Assembly: GCA_037388705.1 (NCBI GenBank)
Contig: JARRJY010000098.1
Location: forward strand, 1 to 11,939
Reading direction: 5' to 3'
From: JARRJY01 sp037388705
GTDB taxonomy: Bacteria > Pseudomonadota > Gammaproteobacteria > UBA6429 > Thiohalophilaceae
DNA length: 11,939 nucleotides
The first letter of the stretch is position 1. Each line of letters starts with the position of its first letter. The position numbers were made by a program, and so were the translations under genes. This document shows positions 7,328-11,939 of this stretch, piece by piece. The notes under the pieces were generated by a model, which had not been told where the DNA came from, made no database searches, and saw nothing but the letters and a program-made list of their open reading frames with translations.

Positions 7328-7531
7328 ATGTTAAAGTCAATTCGCCAGGTTACCTTTGGCATTATCATTGGTCTTCTTATTGGGCTGTGGTTTGGCGTTA
7401 ATATCGGAAAGAACAAGCCCTTGTTAAGTAACCCGTTTGCAGAAGAAAATATTCAGCAGAAAGCCAAGCGCAAAGCTGAAGAAGTCATAAAAGATACCAA
7501 GGAAGTCATTCGCGAGAAGTTACAAGACTGA
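7328..7531 (+). CDS. Small single-span membrane protein, unknown function
   Basis: This 67-residue protein is not recognised as a named family. The first part (about 8-27) is a glycine-rich hydrophobic span, FGIIIGLLIGLWFGVNIG, with small-xxx-small spacing suited to helix packing. A short linker (KPLLSNPFAEEN) leads to a charged, probably helical tail rich in Lys and Glu (QQKAKRKAEEVIKDTKEVIR). Positive residues (K3, R6) precede the span and suggest the N-terminus stays in the cytoplasm; this is inference. The gene follows cysC by 17 bases on the same strand and has a strong Shine-Dalgarno, so it is probably co-transcribed with cysC. Its TGA (7529-7531) touches the rmuC stop codon (7534-7532), leaving no room for a terminator. 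Confidence 0.75.
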   Translation: MLKSIRQVTFGIIIGLLIGLWFGVNIGKNKPLLSNPFAEENIQQKAKRKAEEVIKDTKEVIREKLQD

Positions 7532-8799
7532 TTATTCGTTATCACCTTGTTGAACTTGTCGTAAGCCGGTTTCGATTTGTTGTAAATCTTCAATGGTTTT
7601 TTTCTCACTGATGCCCAGCTCAGTAAATTTTTGTGCACCGGGCAGTACGCGGCTATCGAATGAACCTACTGCTGAATTATACGCTTTCATACTACCTTCA
7701 AGACTCTTACCCACTTTTTGTAAGTGACCACTGAAAGTGGCCAGGCGTTGGTAAAGTTCTTCACCGACCTCGCGGATGATTTCCGCGTTTTCCGCCAGTT
7801 GTTCCTGGCGCCATCCATAGGCTACGGCACGGAGCAGGGCAACCAGGCTGGTTGGCGTGGCCAGCACAACCTGCTTGGTCAGGGCATCCTCAATAAGGTT
7901 GCGGTCGTTATCCAGGGCAGCTGTCAGGAACTGATCGCCGGGAATGAATAACACGACAAAATCCGGACTCTTGTCAAACTGTGACCAGTAAGCCTTGTTG
8001 GACAGTTCGTTAATCCGGTTCTTAACATTACGCGTATGGCGCAACAGTTCCTGTTGACGAACGTTGTCATCGGAAGCTTCAATGGCATTAAGATAGGCAT
8101 CCAATGGCGTTTTAACATCGACGACGATCATGCGACCATCTGGCATGCGTACGATCATATCGGGTCGTTGACGTCCCTGTTCGGTATTTATATTTTCCTG
8201 TTCATAAAAATCACAGTGTTCTACCATACCGGCCAGTTCGGCAAGGCGTTTTAAAGTGAGTTCTCCCCACTGGCCTCGCACCTCGGGGCGTCGGAGTGCC
8301 TGTACCAGGTTGCGCGTTTCATTTTGTAAATTTGCCTGGGTAGATGCCATGGTTTCCAGGTGTTTATGTAAAGAGCCATAAGCTTCCTTGCGCTCTTTTT
8401 CCATGTTTCGGATCTGGTCTTCGGTTTTTACCAGTGCTTCCTGGATTGGCTTGATCAAGTGTTCAATGGCTTTTTCTTTTTTATCCAGTTCATTATTGGC
8501 CTGGCTCTGGTATTTCTCGAGATTCTGCTGGGCCAGTTTTAAAAAAGCCTCGTTATTATCCCTGAGCGCTTTACTGGATAAAGCATCAAACGTGTTGGTC
8601 AATTGTTGAGTCGCCTGGTTGAAGGCACTGATCTTTTCCTCGGTAGACTTGCGCTCAAGTTCTAACGTTGTGTTAAGTTGAATATTTTCCTGTTTTAGTT
8701 GCTGAAATTTTTNNNNNNNNNNNNNNNNNNNNNNNNNNNNNNNNNNNNNNNNNAAAGCAGCACAAGATAGAATTGAAAAGAAACCGTTTCTGTCATCAT
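7532..8799 (-). CDS. rmuC: DNA recombination protein RmuC, interrupted by gap
   Basis: RmuC is a predicted membrane-anchored protein with a nuclease-like core that limits DNA inversions in E. coli. The frame from the stop at 7534-7532 stays open to 8712, beyond a TTG at 8602, and enters the N run. Just past the gap, ATG codons at 8799 and 8796 begin MMTETVSFQFYLVLL, a fitting N-terminal membrane anchor, so I place the start there. The protein has a long coiled coil (KFQQLKQENIQL onward), then the RmuC domain: RGQWGELTLKRLAELAGM, a PD-(D/E)xK-like core (RPDMIV...MIVVDVKTPLDA) and GWRQEQLAENA. With the literal gap of 41 N the two parts are out of frame, so the gap length is probably wrong. No clear Shine-Dalgarno precedes the ATG. 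Confidence 0.85.
8713..8753. other. Assembly gap, 41 unknown bases
   Basis: A run of 41 N lies within the 5' part of rmuC. It would encode the rest of the membrane anchor and the start of the coiled coil. In-frame joining needs a length such as 39 or 42, so the N count is probably an estimate. Confidence 0.95.
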
Positions 8800-8876
8800 G
8801 ACTTAATTTAATTTGTAAATAATTTTAGCTTTTTTAAAGACTACAGTGAAATGCTGCAACTGAAAAGCAGGTTAAT

Positions 8877-9539
8877 CTAAATATTCAACCAATTCAGCAC
8901 TTCGAGAGGATTATTTATCATGGCATCGGCTTGCCATAGTGTCGGATCATCATCTTCTTCGATATAACCAAACAGTGCGGCGAGGGTTGTTAAACCAGCG
9001 CGGTTACCTGCCTCGATATCACGTTGCGCATCACCGACATAAATACATTCATGTGGCTCGGCGCCGGTCTGCTGGCAGGCATAAAGAATCGGGGCAGGAT
9101 GAGGTTTACGCTCTGATAAAGTATCACCACTTATGATACAGGCAGCACGTTGTGTTAATGAAAGTGCATCCATGAGCGGATCAGTTAGCCAGGACGGTTT
9201 GTTGGTGACGACGCCCCAGTGAATATTTTGCTGCTCCAGTTGAACTAATAATTCATCCATGCCCACAAACAGCCGGGTTTGACTGGCGATGTTGGATTTA
9301 TAGATGCTAAGAAACTGGTCACGGTATGTTTCAAAGTCGGGATGTTCGGGTTCCATTTTGAAACCCAGCTTCACCAGGGCAATACCACCATGTGATACAT
9401 GAGGCCGAATTTCTTCGTAATCCAGTTCCGGTTTATCGTTGAGTTTCAGGGTTTCATTTAACGCGTAGGCCAGATCTGGCGCAGTATCCGCAAGAGTGCC
9501 ATCCAGGTCAAACAAAACCGTTTTAATCATGACTGACAT
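8877..9539 (-). CDS. HAD phosphatase, Gph or MupP type
   Basis: This is a 220-residue HAD-superfamily hydrolase of the phosphoglycolate-phosphatase-like subgroup. Motif I is DLDGT (D11, D13), motif II lies in GVVTNKP (T112), the motif III lysine is K145 in SERKPHP, and motif IV is GDAQRD (D170, D174). It could hydrolyse 2-phosphoglycolate (Gph). However, the position directly after ubiG matches Pseudomonas, where the equivalent gene encodes MupP, the MurNAc-6-phosphate phosphatase of cell-wall recycling. The 'HWGVVTNKP' and C-terminal 'FGYIEEDDDP...WQAD' stretches also remind me of MupP. I leave the symbol blank because sequence alone does not decide. ATG codons at 9539 and 9530 are both possible starts; neither has a Shine-Dalgarno. 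Ten bases separate it from ubiG, so they are probably co-transcribed. Confidence 0.88.
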   Translation of the reverse strand: MSVMIKTVLFDLDGTLADTAPDLAYALNETLKLNDKPELDYEEIRPHVSHGGIALVKLGFKMEPEHPDFETYRDQFLSIYKSNIASQTRLFVGMDELLVQLEQQNIHWGVVTNKPSWLTDPLMDALSLTQRAACIISGDTLSERKPHPAPILYACQQTGAEPHECIYVGDAQRDIEAGNRAGLTTLAALFGYIEEDDDPTLWQADAMINNPLEVLNWLNI

Positions 9540-9549
9540 TGCAGGAAAA

Positions 9550-10260
9550 TCAGGATTGATGCTGGCAGTGCATCAGGTAGTTCACATCCACGTCGAAGCC
9601 AAGAGAATATTTCCTTGTTAAAGGATTATAACTCATGCCAGTAAGTTCACGTGTCACCAGGTCAGCTTCTCGCGCCCAGCTCTCCAGCTCTGAAGGTTTG
9701 ATGAACTTGCTGTAATCATGGGTTCCTTTGGGAAGCATTTTCAACAGGTACTCGGCACCAACGATGGCAAACAGGTAAGATTTTGGATTACGGTTGATGG
9801 TTGAAAAAAATACATGACCATCCGGTTTGACCAGTGTACTGCAGGCTTTAATAATTGAAGCGGGATTGGGGACATGTTCCAGCATTTCAAGGCAGGTTAC
9901 CACATCAAAATGTTGCGGTAGTTGCTCAGCCAGTGCTTCAGCCGTAATGCGCTGGTAATCAACCTCAACACCTGATTCCAGTTTATGTAATTTTGCCACG
10001 CTCAGGGGCGCTTCACCCATGTCGATACCTGTGACATGAGCACCTCGATGTGCCATGCTTTCTGAAAGGATGCCGCCGCCACAACCTACATCCAGCACTT
10101 TTTTGGCGTTAAGTCCGGCACGACGATCTATATAATCCAGGCGCAGAGGGTTGATATCATGCAGCGGTTTGAACTCGCTATGGGGATCCCACCAGCGTGA
10201 GGCCAGTTCTTCAAACTTGGCAATTTCCTGGTAATCGACGTTGTGTGCTGTACTGTTCAT
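9550..10260 (-). CDS. ubiG: UbiG, ubiquinone biosynthesis O-methyltransferase
   Basis: UbiG carries out both SAM-dependent O-methylations in ubiquinone synthesis. The 236-residue protein begins MNSTAHNVDYQEIAKFEELA and contains the family's SRWWDP (21-26), SAM-binding motif I VLDVGCGGG (55-63), the acidic residue ending the next strand in TGID (D80), and the post-motif CLEMLEHV (123-130). I chose the ATG at 10260, preceded by AGAGAA, over an in-frame TTG at 10275. It is followed by the HAD phosphatase after 10 bases and preceded by mtaD across 105 bases on the same strand. Presence of UbiG indicates a respiring organism that makes ubiquinone. Confidence 0.95.
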   Translation of the reverse strand: MNSTAHNVDYQEIAKFEELASRWWDPHSEFKPLHDINPLRLDYIDRRAGLNAKKVLDVGCGGGILSESMAHRGAHVTGIDMGEAPLSVAKLHKLESGVEVDYQRITAEALAEQLPQHFDVVTCLEMLEHVPNPASIIKACSTLVKPDGHVFFSTINRNPKSYLFAIVGAEYLLKMLPKGTHDYSKFIKPSELESWAREADLVTRELTGMSYNPLTRKYSLGFDVDVNYLMHCQHQS

Positions 10261-10317
10261 AATTTCTCTAATCAAACTTTCCTAATACGATATATCAAAT
10301 ATACATTAATTTATGCC

Positions 10318-10331
10318 GCACATGGATGTGC
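10318..10331. repeat. Palindrome in the mtaD-ubiG spacer
   Basis: GCACAT and ATGTGC are perfect inverted arms around GG (14 bases). No T run follows on either strand, so it is not a simple terminator. It lies about 58 bases before the ubiG ATG and might be a regulator site or an mRNA hairpin; the role is unknown. Confidence 0.4.
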
Positions 10332-10333
10332 CA

Positions 10334-10361
10334 ATGTCGCGGGAGACAGGGATGTCGGGAG
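10334..10361. repeat. Short direct repeat just after mtaD
   Basis: ATGTCGCGGGAG (10334-10345) and ATGTCGGGAG (10352-10361) are near-identical copies 18 bases apart, differing by a two-base indel. They begin five bases beyond the mtaD stop codon. They may be a local duplication; no function is evident. Confidence 0.35.
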
Positions 10362-10365
10362 CGAC

Positions 10366-11676
10366 CTACTTCAGTTTTGTTTGCCACTCTCGGGCTTTGG
10401 TAAGAATTTCATCCCTGTCCAGCGTGGTAAGGATGCGATCTTTTAATAAGTGTTTACCGGCCACCCAGACATCTGTAACAAGAGAGCGGTCTGTACTGTA
10501 GACAAGTTGAGAAACGGGATTGTACACCGGTTGTGTCTCAATACCACTCAAATCGATGGCAATTATATCAGCCGATTTACCTGCTTCCAGTGAACCGATT
10601 TCATTTTCAAGGCCTAGTGCCCGGGCTCCATTAATGGTTGCCATGCGTAAAGCCGCTTCCGCGGGCAGGGCACTCGCGTTGCCCGATACCCCTTTTGCGA
10701 GTAACGCGGCACTGCGCATTTCGGCAAACATATCCAGGTCGTTGTTACTGGCAGCACCATCAGTGCCCAGTGCGACGTTAATGCCGGCATGCTGCAAGTC
10801 ATTGACCGGGCAGAAGCCGCTGGCCAGTTTAAGGTTGGACTCCGGGCAATGGAGGACATGGACGCCGGCTTCGGCACACTGCTGGATTTCATCCGGGGTC
10901 AGTTGCGTCATATGCACGGCCAGTAAACGGGGTGAAAGCAGGCCCAGGTTGTTCAGTCGTTCGATGGGGCGCATGCCCGTTTGCTCAATTGCCTGGCTCA
11001 CTTCATCTGCCGTTTCATGCACATGCATATGAATAGGAATGTCCAGTTCTTCTGCATAGGTCGCAATACGCTTTAAAGGTGCATCAGATACTGTATACGG
11101 GGCATGGGGCGCAAAGGTCGTCGATATGAGGGTATTGTTATGTAATTGATCGTGTAACTCGATACCTTTGCTGAGATATTCATCAGGATCTTGCGCATAG
11201 GCAGAAGGAAAATCAATCAGGATCAGTCCAACACTGGCCCGCATGCCGGCCGTTTCCAGTGCCCTGACAGAGGCCTCGGGGAAGAAATACATATCATTGA
11301 CACAGGTGGTGCCACTGCGCAGCATTTCTGCAAAAGCCAGCAGGCAGCCATCATGTACAAAATCTGCGCTGACCCATTGTTGCTCAGCAGGCCAGATATG
11401 ATTCTGTAGCCAGTCCATCAATGGCAGGTCATCAGCAAGGCCCCGCATCAGGCTCATGGCCGCATGGCTATGACTATTAATTAGTCCTGGCATTAGGACA
11501 TGTTCATCCAGGTTTATTTCATTGGCAGCCTGGTAATTATCATGAGCACTTTGAGTGGCTAAAATTTCCACAATTCTGCCTTCATGTACCGCAATGGAAT
11601 AATTTTCCAGAACCGTATTCTGCGGTTCAATCGGGATCACCCAGCGGCCAGATATAAGAGTCTCGATTTGCTTCAT
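10366..11676 (-). CDS. mtaD: Methylthioadenosine/S-adenosylhomocysteine deaminase MtaD
   Basis: MtaD is a metal-dependent amidohydrolase that deaminates 5'-methylthioadenosine and/or S-adenosylhomocysteine to the inosine forms. The 436-residue protein shows the expected metal ligands: HSH (H69, H71), H218 in HMHVHE, H255 in AVHMTQ and D306 in GTDGAASNN, with E221 as the likely catalytic acid. MPGLINSHSHAAMSLMRGLADDLPLMDWL is the family's signature region (62-90). Related TrzA/AtzF-type or guanine deaminases share the fold, but divergent mtnA next door supports MTA salvage. As in pseudomonads, it is close to ubiG. The ATG at 11676 has only a weak AGG upstream. Confidence 0.92.
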   Translation of the reverse strand: MKQIETLISGRWVIPIEPQNTVLENYSIAVHEGRIVEILATQSAHDNYQAANEINLDEHVLMPGLINSHSHAAMSLMRGLADDLPLMDWLQNHIWPAEQQWVSADFVHDGCLLAFAEMLRSGTTCVNDMYFFPEASVRALETAGMRASVGLILIDFPSAYAQDPDEYLSKGIELHDQLHNNTLISTTFAPHAPYTVSDAPLKRIATYAEELDIPIHMHVHETADEVSQAIEQTGMRPIERLNNLGLLSPRLLAVHMTQLTPDEIQQCAEAGVHVLHCPESNLKLASGFCPVNDLQHAGINVALGTDGAASNNDLDMFAEMRSAALLAKGVSGNASALPAEAALRMATINGARALGLENEIGSLEAGKSADIIAIDLSGIETQPVYNPVSQLVYSTDRSLVTDVWVAGKHLLKDRILTTLDRDEILTKAREWQTKLK

Positions 11677-11725
11677 AGCCTATAAGATACCAAATTCATA
11701 ACTGCCTGTATTCACTAAAATAATT

Positions 11726-11754
11726 TTGACTCGTTTCTGCTTCACCGGTATGGT
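11726..11754 (+). promoter_or_regulatory. Candidate promoter for mtnA
   Basis: TTGACT (11726-11731) and TATGGT (11749-11754) are separated by exactly 17 bases, matching 5 and 4 of the 6 consensus positions. Transcription would start near 11761, at or next to the first mtnA ATG. This implies a leaderless message or use of the second ATG at 11770. A TAAAAT at 11716-11721 is an alternative -10 box with a poor -35. Confidence 0.35.
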
Positions 11755-11760
11755 TCCAGC

Positions 11761-11939
11761 ATGTCAGCAATGATTGAAAAGTACGACACAATTCGTCCCA
11801 TCCAGTGGCAGGACAACCAGCTCGTCCTGATTGACCAGAGAAAACTTCCACATGAACTATCCCATCTCAAGCTTGATACTGTACAAGCCGTAGCCGACGC
11901 AATTAGAGACATGATGGTCAGAGGTGCACCAGCTATTGG
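11761..11939 (+). CDS. mtnA: Methylthioribose-1-phosphate isomerase MtnA, 5' part
   Basis: Only the first 59 codons are in the window and the frame runs off the right edge. The translation includes IRPIQWQDNQLVLIDQRKLP and ends in MMVRGAPAIG, the conserved substrate-binding RGAPAIG of MtnA and related eIF2B-like isomerases. MtnA converts 5-methylthioribose 1-phosphate to methylthioribulose 1-phosphate in methionine salvage. It is divergent from mtaD with 84 bases between the starts. ATG codons at 11761 and 11770 are both possible starts; neither has a Shine-Dalgarno. Confidence 0.92.
   Translation, partial: MSAMIEKYDTIRPIQWQDNQLVLIDQRKLPHELSHLKLDTVQAVADAIRDMMVRGAPAI

Noticed and set aside
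7532..8602. TTG at 8602 as start of rmuC
   Set aside because: The frame continues upstream as coiled coil to the N run, and a membrane-anchor-like start lies beyond it, so this is an artefact of the gap.
10520..11032. 170-codon plus-strand open frame inside mtaD
   Set aside because: It is fully antisense to a well-supported mtaD with all metal ligands. Its Ser/Ala/Arg-rich translation is typical of a shadow frame.

Overview
The window looks like chromosome of a gammaproteobacterium with moderate, slightly AT-rich composition. The main evidence is gene content: ubiG, a Gph/MupP-type phosphatase, a YciK-family SDR, MtaD and MtnA, several of which are neighbours in pseudomonads and related bacteria. 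CysC, RmuC and the three-gene hpnCDE squalene cassette also fit. I cannot name a genus. No rRNA, tRNA, CRISPR array, insertion sequence or phage gene is visible. A run of 41 N (8713-8753) marks an assembly gap inside rmuC.

Left part (1-2698). A partial alpha/beta hydrolase enters from the left edge on + and ends at a bidirectional terminator. It converges with a small minus-strand gene (788-1216) that resembles the N-terminal, non-ATPase domain of Ycf46-type proteins but has no AAA+ domain. A gene-poor stretch of 396 bases (1217-1612) follows. Next is an exported protein with two thioredoxin domains (1613-2650), which ends at a hairpin shared with the convergent yciK gene.

Middle part (2697-7531). 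Reading leftward on the minus strand are hpnC, hpnD and hpnE, 12-16 bases apart, then yciK. HpnC, HpnD and HpnE together turn two farnesyl diphosphates into squalene through presqualene diphosphate and hydroxysqualene. No squalene-hopene cyclase lies in the window. Divergent from hpnC is cysC (APS kinase), followed by a 67-residue single-span membrane protein whose stop codon touches the rmuC stop codon.

Right part (7532-11939). Four minus-strand genes run leftward: mtaD, ubiG, the gph/mupP-type phosphatase and rmuC. mtnA starts divergently from mtaD and runs off the right edge. MtaD and MtnA both handle methylthioadenosine or its downstream sugar phosphate, so this divergent pair probably serves methionine and SAM by-product salvage. 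UbiG is a SAM-dependent methyltransferase of ubiquinone synthesis. The phosphatase is either a 2-phosphoglycolate phosphatase or the muropeptide-recycling enzyme MupP.

The window is mostly well-known housekeeping and lipid metabolism. I do not see a clear undescribed system. The least explained items are the stand-alone Ycf46-like domain, the tandem thioredoxin protein, the cysC-linked small membrane protein, and the placement of hpnCDE and cysC between rmuC and yciK.
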